From positions 5,945,501 through 6,009,500 of the forward strand of contig NZ_CP108036.1 of the NCBI RefSeq assembly GCF_036170895.1: DNA of 64,000 nt, written 5' to 3'. Origin of the DNA: Streptomyces erythrochromogenes (GTDB lineage Bacteria > Actinomycetota > Actinomycetes > Streptomycetales > Streptomycetaceae). Each line of letters opens with the position of its first letter. Within the stretch, counting starts at the first letter, position 1. A program made the translations under genes and the position numbers. The notes beneath the pieces are model-generated. The model did not search any database. It had not been told where the DNA came from and saw only the letters and a list, made by a program, of their open reading frames with translations. This document shows, piece by piece, positions 48,018 to 56,468 of the stretch.

Positions 48018-48605
48018 ATGGCGAGACCACCCCGCTTCGACACCGACCAGATCCTCGACGCCGCCGTGCGGCTGGCCGCCTCGGCCGGACCGGGCGGCGT
48101 GACGATGTCCGCCGTCGCCCAGGCGATCGGCGCGCCGAGCGGTTCCATGTACCACCGCTTCACCGGACGCCCCGCCCTGCTCGCCGAGGTGTGGCTGCGG
48201 ACCGTCGAGCGGTTCCAGGAGGGCTACCTCGCCGGCCTCCACGGCCAGGCCGACCCGCACGCGGCCGCCCGTACGGCCGCCCGCCACGTCGTCGCCTGGA
48301 GCCGCGCCCAGCCAGAGGAGGCCGCTCTCCTCCTCTACGGCGCGGCGGAGTTCGGGCGCGCCGACTGGTCCGAGGAGCACACCCGGCGCGCCGACTCCGG
48401 CAACGAGCGCGTGTACGCCGCCATCGGCGGCCTCGCCGCGTCCCTCGGGTTCGCGGACGCGCAGGGCCTGGACCGGATCGTCCTGGCCCTGATCGACCTG
48501 CCGCTCTCGGTCGTCCGCCGGCACCTGCGCGCCGGCGAGGCGCTGCCCCCGCACGCCGAGGACCTCGCCGAGGAGTGCGCGGCCGCGCTGCTCGCCGCCC
48601 GCTGA
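48018..48605 (+). CDS. TetR-family regulator (divergent to SRPBCC gene)
   Basis: A 195-aa TetR protein. The helix-turn-helix is GGVTMSAVAQAIGAPSGSMY followed by HRFTGRPALLAEVWLRTVER. The C-terminal domain (VVAWSRAQPEEAALLLYGAA and onward) is of standard length. Most probably it represses its own gene and the divergent SRPBCC gene through the palindrome at 47971-47996. Effector unknown. A bidirectional terminator follows directly. Confidence 0.9.
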   Translation: MARPPRFDTDQILDAAVRLAASAGPGGVTMSAVAQAIGAPSGSMYHRFTGRPALLAEVWLRTVERFQEGYLAGLHGQADPHAAARTAARHVVAWSRAQPEEAALLLYGAAEFGRADWSEEHTRRADSGNERVYAAIGGLAASLGFADAQGLDRIVLALIDLPLSVVRRHLRAGEALPPHAEDLAEECAAALLAAR

Positions 48606-48654
48606 GCCGTCTCTTCCGGATCTTGCCGGGCCGACAAGATCCGAAAGGGACGGC
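48606..48654. terminator. Bidirectional terminator filling the TetR/mscS gap
   Basis: GCCGTCTCTTCCGGATCTTG pairs with CAAGATCCGAAAGGGACGGC (18 Watson-Crick pairs, one wobble, one mismatch) around a 9-nt loop. It occupies the whole 49-bp space between the convergent stop codons. Confidence 0.85.
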
Positions 48655-49713
48655 CTAGTCCTCCGAAGCGTCCGGGGCCGGGGGTGCCGGGGACGTCGCG
48701 ATGCGGGGGAGGGCGTAGGGGTGGTGGGCCGCCAGCCAGGTGATCAGCGCTTCGCGGACCGCGCAGCGCAGCGTCCAGAGGTCGTCGGCGTCCTTGGCCG
48801 TGACCACGCCGCGGACCTGGACGGTGTGCGGTGTGGTGTCCGTCACGGCCAGGCCGCCGCCGCGGCCGTCCCATTCGGGCAGCTCCGCGAGGATCTGCCG
48901 GAAGCGCTCCCGCATCAGGTCCAGGGGTGCGCTGTGGTCCAGGTGCCAGAAGACCGTTCCGGTCATCTGCGCGCCGCCGCGCGACCAGTTCTCGTACGGC
49001 TTGCTCGTGAAATACGACACAGGCATCGTGATGCGGCGTTCGTCCCAGGTGCGGACGGTCAGGAAGGTCAGGGTGATCTCCTCGACCCGGCCCCACTCCT
49101 TGTCGACGACCACCGTGTCGCCGATGCGGACGGTGTCGCCGAAGGCGATCTGCAGCCCGGCGAAGAGGTTGCTCAGCGAGGACTGGGCGGCGATGCCCGC
49201 CACGATGCCGAGGACGCCCGCGGAGGCCAGCACCGAGGCGCCGACCGCACGCATCGGGGGGAAGGTCAGCAGCATCGCCGCGACGGCGACCACGACCACC
49301 ACCGCCGTGACCACCCGCTGGATCAGCGTGATCTGGGTGCGCACCCGGCGGACCCGGGCCTCGTCCTCGGTCGCCGCGGCGTAGCGCGCGTACGTGGAGT
49401 CGACGGCGGCCGTCGCGATGCGCACCGCCAGCCAGGCCGCCGAGGCGATGAGCACCAGGGTGAGGAAGCGGCCGACACCGACGGGATGGTCGGGCAGGAT
49501 CCCCACCCGGCGGTAGGAGCCCCGCAGGAGGGAGGTGCACAGCACCACCTGGAAGGGGAGCCGGCAGCGGCGCAGCAGTTCCCACAGCGGGGTCTCGGGA
49601 TGCCGGGCGTCGGCCCGGCGCAGCAGCAGGTCGAGCAGCCAGCCCGCGATCAGGGTGGCGACCAGCGCGCCGCCGATGACCGTCACGGGGCGCAGGAAGT
49701 TCTCCGTCTCCAT
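48655..49713 (-). CDS. MscS-family mechanosensitive channel
   Basis: A 352-aa membrane protein with about four to five helices (residues 8-28, 75-95, 120-150). The MscS pore helix and beta domain follow: VLASAGVLGIVAGIAAQSSL, SNLFAGLQIAFGDTVRIGDT and VVVDKEWGRVEEITLTFLTV. The C-terminus is cytoplasmic. It probably releases osmolytes on hypo-osmotic shock, although non-channel roles are known in the family. The ATG has no Shine-Dalgarno and TACGTT 7 nt upstream. Confidence 0.9.
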   Translation of the reverse strand: METENFLRPVTVIGGALVATLIAGWLLDLLLRRADARHPETPLWELLRRCRLPFQVVLCTSLLRGSYRRVGILPDHPVGVGRFLTLVLIASAAWLAVRIATAAVDSTYARYAAATEDEARVRRVRTQITLIQRVVTAVVVVVAVAAMLLTFPPMRAVGASVLASAGVLGIVAGIAAQSSLSNLFAGLQIAFGDTVRIGDTVVVDKEWGRVEEITLTFLTVRTWDERRITMPVSYFTSKPYENWSRGGAQMTGTVFWHLDHSAPLDLMRERFRQILAELPEWDGRGGGLAVTDTTPHTVQVRGVVTAKDADDLWTLRCAVREALITWLAAHHPYALPRIATSPAPPAPDASED

Positions 49714-49720
49714 GGGGATG

Positions 49721-49726
49721 AACGTA
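49721..49726 (-). promoter_or_regulatory. -10 hexamer TACGTT of the mscS gene
   Basis: On the minus strand TACGTT is followed by 7 nt and the ATG at 49713; leaderless start likely. Confidence 0.45.
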
Positions 49727-49764
49727 GCGGGAAGCCGCGGCGCACCGGGTCCGGTGACGGCTGG

Positions 49765-49770
49765 CACGAT
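49765..49770 (+). promoter_or_regulatory. -10-like CACGAT of the DLH gene
   Basis: CACGAT followed by GGAGGC and the ATG at 49777. The GGAGG is too close to the ATG to act as a ribosome-binding site. The same TGGCACGATG context recurs before the gene at 63758. Confidence 0.45.
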
Positions 49771-49776
49771 GGAGGC

Positions 49777-50346
49777 ATGAACATCATGCTTTTCCACTCG
49801 ACGTACGGGCTGCGGCCCGCGGTGCAGGCGGCGGCCGACCGGCTGCGCGCGGCCGGTCACCAGGTCCAGGTGCCGGACCTCTTCGAGGGGCGCACCTTCG
49901 AGACCGTCGAGGAGGGCATGGCCCACCAGGACGAGATCGGCCGTGACGAGCTGCTGAAGCGGGCGGTGCTGGCCTCGGCCCCGCACTCCGACGGGGGCCT
50001 GGTCTACGCGGGCTTCTCCTTCGGCGGTTCCCTCGCCCAGCACCTGGCACTGGCCGACGAGAAGGCGCGCGGGCTGCTCCTCCTGCACGGGACGGCGGAC
50101 CTGGAGGACAGCGCGTCGGTGGACGGGCTCCCGGTGCAGCTGCACATCGCGGACCCGGACCCCTTCGAGCCGCACGACTGGCTGACGGCCTGGTACCTGC
50201 GGATGCAGCGGGCCGGGGCGGACGTCGAGGTGCACAGCTACCCGGGCGCCGGGCACCTGTTCACCGATCCGGACCTCGACGACTACGACGCCGAGGCCGC
50301 GGAGCAGGCCTGGACGGCCGCGATCGGATTCCTCGACAGCCTGTAG
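49777..50346 (+). CDS. Dienelactone hydrolase-family alpha/beta hydrolase
   Basis: A 189-aa alpha/beta hydrolase of the DLH family. The nucleophile elbow reads YAGFSFGGSLAQHLAL, so a Ser stands where classical dienelactone hydrolases have Cys (GxCxG). The remaining triad residues would be Asp in IADPDPFEPHDW and His in YPGAGHLFTDPDL. The substrate is unknown; the family covers lactones and small esters. Divergent from the mscS gene and probably leaderless. A strong hairpin follows. Confidence 0.88.
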   Translation: MNIMLFHSTYGLRPAVQAAADRLRAAGHQVQVPDLFEGRTFETVEEGMAHQDEIGRDELLKRAVLASAPHSDGGLVYAGFSFGGSLAQHLALADEKARGLLLLHGTADLEDSASVDGLPVQLHIADPDPFEPHDWLTAWYLRMQRAGADVEVHSYPGAGHLFTDPDLDDYDAEAAEQAWTAAIGFLDSL

Positions 50347-50370
50347 CGGCGCGGGACATGTGCAAGCGGA

Positions 50371-50404
50371 AGGGCCCGGCCCGGCGGATGCCGGGCCGGG
50401 CCCT
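50371..50404. terminator. Bidirectional hairpin terminator
   Basis: A perfect 15-bp stem (AGGGCCCGGCCCGGC with GCCGGGCCGGGCCCT) with loop GGAT, between the convergent DLH gene and the metalloprotease gene. Confidence 0.85.
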
Positions 50405-50418
50405 CTTCGTTGCTGGCG

Positions 50419-51411
50419 TCAGCCCGCCCGGTAGGCGGTCCAGCTGCTGCTCATGCGGGCCACCTGGCCGGCGGTGAACTGGTACATGCAGGAGTCGTAC
50501 GTGTAGTCCATGAAGTTGCGGATGGGGTCCGCGCCGGGCTTGCTGGCGCAGCTGTCGCGCCCGGTCGGGCACTCGTACGCGGCGCTCTTCTCGGCCGGGG
50601 TGTCGGAGACGTAGTCGCCGTTGCCGTTACAGCCGCCCTGGAAGGTGTGGTACAGCCCGAGCCAGTGGCCGACCTCGTGGGTGGCGGTGTCGCCCTCGTT
50701 GTAGTTGGCGGAGGAGCCGCCGGGCAGCGAGCTGTCGAGCACGACCACGCCGTCCATCTTGGGGCTGGAGGCGTAGGAGGTCGGGAAGGTCGCCCAGCCC
50801 AGCAGGCCTCCGGAGAGCTTGGCGGTGTAGAAGTTGAGCGCGCCCGGGCCGCCCTTGCGCAGGGTGTTCTTCATGTCCTTCTCGGCCTGGGAGCCGGAGG
50901 CCAGGTTGTACCAGGAAGCGTTGTCCGTGTAGTCGGTCGACGCCAGGGTGAACTGGAAGTTCGTGTTGACGTTGCCGGTGCCCTGGCCGCCGTAGGCCGC
51001 GTTGAGGACCGCGAGCTGCTTGCCGACGTCCGTGGACGTGAGCTTGCCGGTGGTGCCGGAGTGGATGACGTGGAAGTACACGGGGATGTTCACGACGGCC
51101 TCGGCCGCGGCGAGGCTGCGCTGCGGCTGGTTCTTGAGGGCCTTGTCCAGCTTCGACTTGAGGTCGGCGTCCATGGCCTTGGCCTGCGCGTCGGTGAGCT
51201 CGTTCGGCTCGTCCGCGTGCTCGTCGTGGGCACGGGTCGCGCGGGCGTTGGCGGGGGCGGCGGCCTCGTCGGCGCACACCTCGGCGGGGGTCTTGGCGGC
51301 CGCGAGCGTGGTGGGGGCGGCAAGCGGGGTGAAGGCCAGGGTTCCGGCCAGGACCGCCGTGCTCATCAGGCGGCGGCGGAGAAGGGGGGATATGCGGGCA
51401 GGCGCGCGCAC
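50419..51411 (-). CDS. Secreted zinc metalloprotease (metzincin, M43-like)
   Basis: A 330-aa exported protease. The signal peptide (about residues 1-38) is basic [14 protein letters not shown], then a hydrophobic core ending near LAAAKT. A propeptide-like region (to about 105) is rich in Ala/Asp/Lys. The catalytic domain has [15 protein letters not shown] (HExxHxxGxxH) and the Met-turn-like [15 protein letters not shown]. Four to six cysteines (GGCNGNG, YECPTG, DSCASK, SCMYQ) suggest disulfides. It fits pappalysin-like M43 (cytophagalysin) proteases. GTG/ATG ambiguity near 51411 does not affect the domains. Probable role: extracellular protein degradation during growth on proteins or during development. 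Confidence 0.9.
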   Translation of the reverse strand: MRAPARISPLLRRRLMSTAVLAGTLAFTPLAAPTTLAAAKTPAEVCADEAAAPANARATRAHDEHADEPNELTDAQAKAMDADLKSKLDKALKNQPQRSLAAAEAVVNIPVYFHVIHSGTTGKLTSTDVGKQLAVLNAAYGGQGTGNVNTNFQFTLASTDYTDNASWYNLASGSQAEKDMKNTLRKGGPGALNFYTAKLSGGLLGWATFPTSYASSPKMDGVVVLDSSLPGGSSANYNEGDTATHEVGHWLGLYHTFQGGCNGNGDYVSDTPAEKSAAYECPTGRDSCASKPGADPIRNFMDYTYDSCMYQFTAGQVARMSSSWTAYRAG

Positions 51412-51478
51412 GTGTGCTCCTCGCGAGTGGGGGGTGGTGGGGGGTGGTGGCCTGAAGGATCTTCTTCAGCTGGCGCGA

Positions 51479-51509
51479 AGCTTATGTGTGCATGACATAT
51501 TCAGGTCAA
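51479..51509 (-). promoter_or_regulatory. Promoter of the secreted metalloprotease gene
   Basis: On the minus strand TTGACC (51509-51504), 19 bp, TAAGCT (51484-51479), in an AT-rich patch unlike its surroundings. The leader of about 60 nt contains the inverted repeat CTGAAG/CTTCAG (51452-51469), a possible operator, and a C-rich run opposite GGGGGGTGGTGG. Confidence 0.5.
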
Positions 51510-51544
51510 GAGCCTTACGTAAAAGATTTGTTGCCGAGAACGCA

Positions 51545-51578
51545 CAAGGGGCGTCTGGTATGTACCAGACGCCCCTTG
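51545..51578 (-). terminator. Hairpin terminator after the PhoD-like gene
   Basis: CAAGGGGCGTCTGGTA and TACCAGACGCCCCTTG form a perfect 16-bp palindromic stem with only TG between the arms, about 30 bp past the phoD stop on the minus strand. Confidence 0.8.
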
Positions 51579-51608
51579 CGGCAGCAGAATTGACGGTCAA
51601 TCAGGCGG

Positions 51609-53270
51609 TCAGCGAACGGGCTGGTAGGACCGCTCCACCTTCTGTGTCCCGTTCAGGGTCCGGTAGGAGCGGGACCATGCGGAGGTCGCGTCGGGCCGGC
51701 GCTTGTCGGATATGACGTAGTAGTCCATCTGCGAGCGCTCCGGCGTCACGTCCAGGACGCCGTAGCCGTGTGCGTCCATGTCGAGCCACTTCACGTGCCA
51801 GTTGGCGGCCTTGATGGCGGTTTCGGCCACCAGTGAGACCGTGTCCGGCAGCACGTGCAGGATGTCGTCGAGGTTGTCGGAGGTCACCGACGTGACGACG
51901 AACTCGGTCGCCGCCGTGCCCGAGCCCGGGTACGTGGCCATGTTCACCGGAACCTCGTTCGCCCAGGCCATGTGGATGTCGCCGGTCAGGAACACCGTGT
52001 TCTTGACGTTGCGTTCCTTCAGGTGGCCCAGCAGCTCCTTGCGGTCGTCCGTGTACCCGTCCCACTGGTCCACGTTGATCGCGATACCGCCCTCGGGCAG
52101 GCCGAGCAGCTTGGCGAGCGGCCCCAGCAGGTGCGCGGGCAGCGAGCCGAAGGCCACCGGCGAGATCATCACCGAGGTGCCGACCAGCTTCCAGGTCGCG
52201 TTCGATCCGGCGAGGCCCGACTTGAGCCAGTCCAGCTGGGCGCGCCCGGTGAGGGTGCGCTCCGGGTCGTCCACCGAACCGCTGCCCACCTTGGCCTGCT
52301 GTGAGCGGAAGGAGCGCAGGTCCAGCAGGTGGAGGTCGGCGAGGGTGCCGAAGCGCAGCCTGCGGTAGACGGTGCCCGCGGTGGAGGTCCGTACCGGCAT
52401 CCACTCGAAGTAGGCCTGCTTGGCGGCCTCGGCGCGGGCGGCCCAGTCGCCCTCGGCCCCCGGGGTGTGGTTCTCGGCGCCGCCGGCCCACATGTCGTTC
52501 GCGAACTCGTGGTCGTCCCAGATGGCGATGACCGGGTGCGCGTGGTGCAGGGCCTGGAGGTCCGCGTCCGTCTTGTACTTGCCGTGCCGGGTGCGGTAAT
52601 CGGCCAGCGAGACGATCTCGTGCTTCGGCTCGTGCCGGCGCACGGTGTACTCGGCCTCCGGGTACCCCCCGGACTGGTACTCGTAGATGTAGTCGCCCAG
52701 GTGCAGGACCGCGTGCAGGTCCGTGCGGGCGGCCAGGTGGCGGTAGGCCGAGAACCAGCCGGACTCCCAGTTGGCGCAGGAGACCACGCCGAAGCGGACT
52801 CCCGGGGTCGTCACGTCGTGGCCGGGGGTGGTCAGCGTGCGCCCCACGGGGGAGACGGCCGAGCCCGCGGTGAACCGGTACCAGTACGGCGTCTGCGGCC
52901 GGAGCCCCCGCACGTCCACCTTGACCGTGTGGTCGGTGGCGGCGCTCGCCGTGACGGTTCCCCCGGCGACGACGCGGGAGAAGGCCTGGTCGGAGGCCAC
53001 CTCCCAACCCACCTGGACGGCGGCGCCGAGTCCGGAGCCGGGGACGGCCTCGGGGGTCGGGGTGACGCGCGTCCACAGCAGGACGCCGTCGGGCAGCGGA
53101 TCGCCGGAGGCGACGCCGTGGAGGAAGGCGGGCGCGGTGCCCGCCGCATGGGCGGTTCCGGCGCCCAGCGTGGCGAGGGGGGCCAGCGTGGCCGTGGCCG
53201 CCGCGGCGAGAACGACCGTGCGGCGGCGGGGGGTTGCCGCGGCCGGGAGAGGGGTGAGATGACTGGTCAC
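51609..53270 (-). CDS. phoD: Secreted PhoD-like alkaline phosphatase/phosphodiesterase
   Basis: A 553-aa exported phosphatase. The N-terminal signal has [20 protein letters not shown], a twin-arginine-like start with an A-x-A site at GTAHA, fitting Tat export of this Ca2+/Fe3+ enzyme. A fibronectin-like N-terminal domain (about 45-145) precedes the metallophosphatase domain: [49 protein letters not shown] and [14 protein letters not shown]. Phosphate scavenging from phosphoesters is the probable role. No convincing PHO box was found. The GTG start has TAATAT 8 nt upstream and no Shine-Dalgarno. Confidence 0.92.
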   Translation of the reverse strand: MTSHLTPLPAAATPRRRTVVLAAAATATLAPLATLGAGTAHAAGTAPAFLHGVASGDPLPDGVLLWTRVTPTPEAVPGSGLGAAVQVGWEVASDQAFSRVVAGGTVTASAATDHTVKVDVRGLRPQTPYWYRFTAGSAVSPVGRTLTTPGHDVTTPGVRFGVVSCANWESGWFSAYRHLAARTDLHAVLHLGDYIYEYQSGGYPEAEYTVRRHEPKHEIVSLADYRTRHGKYKTDADLQALHHAHPVIAIWDDHEFANDMWAGGAENHTPGAEGDWAARAEAAKQAYFEWMPVRTSTAGTVYRRLRFGTLADLHLLDLRSFRSQQAKVGSGSVDDPERTLTGRAQLDWLKSGLAGSNATWKLVGTSVMISPVAFGSLPAHLLGPLAKLLGLPEGGIAINVDQWDGYTDDRKELLGHLKERNVKNTVFLTGDIHMAWANEVPVNMATYPGSGTAATEFVVTSVTSDNLDDILHVLPDTVSLVAETAIKAANWHVKWLDMDAHGYGVLDVTPERSQMDYYVISDKRRPDATSAWSRSYRTLNGTQKVERSYQPVR

Positions 53271-53278
53271 GGATGGTC

Positions 53279-53284
53279 ATATTA
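53279..53284 (-). promoter_or_regulatory. -10 hexamer TAATAT of the PhoD-like gene
   Basis: On the minus strand TAATAT is followed by 8 nt and the GTG at 53270. Confidence 0.45.
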
Positions 53285-53322
53285 CCGACGGGTACACCCC
53301 TGGGAACAGACGTCGGAACGCA

Positions 53323-53357
53323 ACGAGCGGGCGAACTCTGGGAGTTCGCCCGCTCGT
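53323..53357 (-). terminator. Hairpin terminator after the DsbA-like gene
   Basis: A perfect 16-bp stem (ACGAGCGGGCGAACTC with GAGTTCGCCCGCTCGT) and 3-nt loop, 44 bp after the stop of the minus-strand thioredoxin-fold gene and upstream of phoD. It insulates the two. Confidence 0.8.
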
Positions 53358-53400
53358 CGGTACGGCCGGTCCGGAAGGCTCTCTCCCGGTATGCCCGGGA

Positions 53401-54195
53401 TCAGCCCTGCAGGGCCTTGTCGATCGCGGCCGTGAACGCCTCCGGCGTCTGCGGGGTGTCGATCTTCTTGCCGTCCATCTTCAGGGTCGGCGTGCCCTTC
53501 ACCCCGGACTTGTCGAAGAGCTTCGACATCTCCAGCGCCCACCGGTCGTACGTGCCGTCCTCGACGGCCTTCTTGAACTCGGCGTTGCCCTTGAGCGCCG
53601 GAACGGTGTCCGCGACCTTCAGCAGGTAGTCGTCCTTGGCGAAGCTGTCGACGGTCTCCTCGGGGTGCTGCTCCTTGGAGTACAGCGCCCCCTTGTACTC
53701 CAGGAAGGCCTCCGGGCTGACGTTCAGCGCCGCGCCCAGCGCGCTCAGCGCGTTCTTCGAGCCCTCGCCCTTGACCGCGTTGTCGATGAAGGTGGCGCCG
53801 AAGTACTGGAGCTTGTACTTGCCCGCCTCGACGTCCTTCTTGATCTGCTCGCCCGAAGCCTGCTCGAAGGAGGCGCACGCCGGGCAGCGCGAGTCCTCGT
53901 ACAGCTCCAGGGTCTTCTTCGCGTCGGCCTTGCCGACGACGACCGTGGTGCCGTCGTCGCCCGTGGTGTTCTTCGGCTTGACCAGCTCGGCCTTGGCGGC
54001 CTTCTCCCAGTAGTCGGGCTCGTTGGCCTTCATGACGCCGTAGGCGATACCGCCGGCCAGACCCAGCGCGGCCACGACACCGACGCCGACTATGACCTGC
54101 CTGCGGATCCTGTCCTTCTTGGCCTGCGCCTCGCGCTCGGCCCGCAGCCGCTCGCGGGCCGCCGCCTTGTTCGCCTGGCTGTTGCGTGAACTCAT
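53401..54195 (-). CDS. Membrane-anchored DsbA-family thioredoxin-fold protein
   Basis: A 264-aa protein with a basic cytoplasmic N-terminus (RERLRAEREAQAKKDRIRRQ), one membrane helix (VIVGVGVVAALGLAGGIAYG, about residues 34-53) and an extracytoplasmic DsbA/DsbG-like domain. The redox motif is in YEDSRCPACASFEQAS, and KGTPTLKMDGK has the cis-proline. It probably forms or isomerises disulfides in exported proteins; the neighbouring cysteine-rich secreted protease is a plausible but unproven client. ATG with GGAG. It may be co-transcribed with the two upstream minus-strand genes. Confidence 0.9.
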   Translation of the reverse strand: MSSRNSQANKAAARERLRAEREAQAKKDRIRRQVIVGVGVVAALGLAGGIAYGVMKANEPDYWEKAAKAELVKPKNTTGDDGTTVVVGKADAKKTLELYEDSRCPACASFEQASGEQIKKDVEAGKYKLQYFGATFIDNAVKGEGSKNALSALGAALNVSPEAFLEYKGALYSKEQHPEETVDSFAKDDYLLKVADTVPALKGNAEFKKAVEDGTYDRWALEMSKLFDKSGVKGTPTLKMDGKKIDTPQTPEAFTAAIDKALQG

Positions 54196-54243
54196 CGTGA
54201 TCTCCGTGGTGTGTGATGTGGGGAAGGGACTGCCTTACGTGCG

Positions 54244-54933
54244 TCAGGCGCGCGCGAGCGCACCGAGCACGGGGGGTCCCCGCCGTCCCACGGAGTGTGC
54301 GGGGAAGCGCGTACGGGCCCCGGCTCCCGCCGCGGCCGGCCGCAGCGCCCGCCGCGCCGGCTCGCAGGCCCCCGCCACCGCGGCAGCCGCCAGCAGCAGC
54401 GGCCGGAACGCGAAGGCCGCCACCGCCCGCAGCAGCCGTCCCAGCGCCCGCTCGCCGTGGCGCAGCCAGGCGGCCGCGAGCATCCCCACCGAGACGTGCG
54501 CGCCGAGCAGCAGCCACGGCGTGTACGGACCGGGCGAGGCCAGCAGCGCGGCCGCGTCGGCGGCGGGCCCGGTCACCTCGATCAGCGGCCCGCCCACCGG
54601 CGTGCCCCCGCACAGCTCCTCCAGGCCCATGGCGCGCAGCGGACCCGAGACGGGGCCGCCGGCCGGGCCGTAGCAGAGGTGCTGGCCCGCGGTGAAGACG
54701 GTGTCGGCGGCCAGCTCCAGCGGTACGAGCAGCCCCGCGATGGGGCCGAAGCCGCGCTCGCGGCCCGCGAGCGCGTAGGCGATGGCGAACACACCCGCGA
54801 AGGCCCCGCCCACCAGCATGGGCGGCAGCGGGACCCGGGACATCAGGACGTGCGACCCGGACGAGAGCAGCACGACGACAGCGCTGAACAGCGCGGCCCG
54901 CAGCCCTCTGAGTCCCGTCCCGGAAAAGTCCAT
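54244..54933 (-). CDS. Uncharacterised integral membrane protein
   Basis: A 229-aa protein with about five hydrophobic segments (LRAALFSAVVVLLSSGSHVL, MLVGGAFAGVFAIAYALAG, GLLVPLELAADTVFTAGQHL, TPWLLLGAHVSVGMLAAAWL, LLRAVAAFAFRPLLLAAAAV). Conserved-looking His residues occur in SSGSHV, AGQHLC and GAHVSV. The C-terminus is basic. No family was recognised with confidence. The three His within membrane segments suggest metal or haem contact, which is only an inference. It lies 48 bp upstream of the DsbA-like gene and 37 bp downstream of the DUF2252 gene. Confidence 0.7.
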   Translation of the reverse strand: MDFSGTGLRGLRAALFSAVVVLLSSGSHVLMSRVPLPPMLVGGAFAGVFAIAYALAGRERGFGPIAGLLVPLELAADTVFTAGQHLCYGPAGGPVSGPLRAMGLEELCGGTPVGGPLIEVTGPAADAAALLASPGPYTPWLLLGAHVSVGMLAAAWLRHGERALGRLLRAVAAFAFRPLLLAAAAVAGACEPARRALRPAAAGAGARTRFPAHSVGRRGPPVLGALARA

Positions 54934-54970
54934 CCCGGCGAGTGTGCCACGTGTTCCTGTGGGAGCCGGT

Positions 54971-56296
54971 TCAGGGGGTGAGACGCCCGTTGCGGAACAG
55001 GTCCACGAAGATCTGGTGGTCGGCGCGCGCCCGGGCCCCGTACGCGTGCGCGAAGTCCACCAGCAGCTCCGCGAAGCCCTCCTCGTCCGCCGCGATCGCC
55101 GCGTCGATGGCCCGCTCGGTGGAGAACGGCACCAGGGACTGCCCGCTCTCCGCCTCGTCGGCCGACGCGTGCATGGTCGCCGTGGCCCGGCCGAGGTCGG
55201 CGACCACGGCCGCGATCTCCTCCGGGTCGTCCAGGTCCGACCAGTCCAGGTCCACCGCGTACGGCGAGACCTCCGCCACCAGCTGCCCCGCGCCGTCCAG
55301 CTCCGTCCAGCCCAGCCACGGGTCGGCGTGCGCCTGGAGGGCCCGCTGCGAGATCACCGTGCGGTGCCCCTCGTGCAGGAAGTACTCCCGTACCGCCCGG
55401 TCCGTGATGTGCCGGGAGACCGCCGGGGTCTGCGCCTGCTTGAGGTAGATCACGACGTCGTTCTCCAGGGCGTCGCTGTGCCCTTCCAGGAGGATGTTGT
55501 AGGAGGGCAGGCCGGCCGAGCCGATGCCGACGCCCCGGCGGCCGACCACGTCCTTGACCCGGTAGGAGTCGGGGCGCACGAGGGACTCCTCGGGAAGCGT
55601 CTCCAGGTACCCGTCGAAGGCGGCCAGCACCTTGTAGCGGGTCGCGGCGTCCAGCTCGATGGAACCGCCGCCGGAGGTGAAGCGGCGCTCGTAGTCCCGT
55701 ATCTCCGTCATCGAGTCCAGCAGGGAGAAGCGCGTGCGGGAGCGGGCCGAGCGCAGCGCGTCCAGCAGCGGGCCCTCGGCGGTGTCCAGGGTGAAGGAGG
55801 GCACCTCCTCGTTCTTCGCACCCGCGGCCAGCCGGTGGATCCGCTCCCGGTACGCGCCGGCGTAGATCCGCACCAGCTCGCTTATCTGGTCGTCGCTGAG
55901 CGCCTTGGTGTAGCCGATCAGCGCGACGGAGGCCGCGAAGCGCTTGAGGTCCCAGGTGAAGGGGCCGACATAGGCCTCGTCGAAGTCGTTGACGTTGAAG
56001 ATCAGCCGGCCGTTGGAATCCATGTACGTGCCGAAGTTCTCGGCGTGGAGATCGCCGTGGATCCACACCCGGCCCGTCCGCTCGTCCAGGTACGGGCCGC
56101 CGTGCCGGTCCCGCTCCAGGTCGGAGTAGAAGAGGCAGGCCGTGCCGCGGTAGAAGGCGAAGGCCGAGGCCGCCATCTTGCGGAACTTGACCTGGAAGGC
56201 AGCGGGGTCGGCGGCGAGCAGTTCACCGAATGCGGTGTCGAACACGTCGAGGATCTCCTCGGCGCGCTGCTCGTCGGTCGTCTCGGGGACCGCCAT
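54971..56296 (-). CDS. DUF2252 family protein (kinase-like fold)
   Basis: A 441-aa protein of DUF2252. Visible kinase-like catalytic blocks are VWIHGDLHAENFGTYMDSNG (HGDxHxxN) and IFNVNDFDEAYVGPFTWDLK (NDFDE), as in aminoglycoside phosphotransferase-like enzymes. FAFYRGTACLFYSDLERD precedes them. The substrate is unknown. ATG 56296 was chosen because AGGAGG precedes it; the upstream in-frame codon at 56317 has no site. Divergent from dnaE and probably first of a minus-strand group with the membrane and DsbA-like genes. Confidence 0.85.
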   Translation of the reverse strand: MAVPETTDEQRAEEILDVFDTAFGELLAADPAAFQVKFRKMAASAFAFYRGTACLFYSDLERDRHGGPYLDERTGRVWIHGDLHAENFGTYMDSNGRLIFNVNDFDEAYVGPFTWDLKRFAASVALIGYTKALSDDQISELVRIYAGAYRERIHRLAAGAKNEEVPSFTLDTAEGPLLDALRSARSRTRFSLLDSMTEIRDYERRFTSGGGSIELDAATRYKVLAAFDGYLETLPEESLVRPDSYRVKDVVGRRGVGIGSAGLPSYNILLEGHSDALENDVVIYLKQAQTPAVSRHITDRAVREYFLHEGHRTVISQRALQAHADPWLGWTELDGAGQLVAEVSPYAVDLDWSDLDDPEEIAAVVADLGRATATMHASADEAESGQSLVPFSTERAIDAAIAADEEGFAELLVDFAHAYGARARADHQIFVDLFRNGRLTP

Positions 56297-56420
56297 GGCG
56301 GGTTCCTCCTGGTGCACGGGGTGGTACGGGCTCTGCCGGACTGGACGCCGGACCGGTGCCCCTGGTTCTGCAACGCCCGACCGTACCGTTCAGTGCCCGT
56401 GATCTGTCACCCGTGGGACG

Positions 56421-56426
56421 TAGGAT
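56421..56426 (+). promoter_or_regulatory. -10 hexamer TAGGAT of dnaE
   Basis: TAGGAT within GGGACGTAGGATTC, 42 bp before the GTG of dnaE, giving a leader of about 35 nt. No convincing -35. Confidence 0.5.
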
Positions 56427-56468
56427 TCAAAGCTGCCCCCCTCCCCCCGCCGCCAGGAGACCAGCGCC

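Noticed and set aside
53279..53320. PHO box (PhoP site) before the PhoD-like gene
   Set aside because: The 11-bp units GTTCCCAGGGG and TGTACCCGTCG match the known direct-repeat consensus too poorly.
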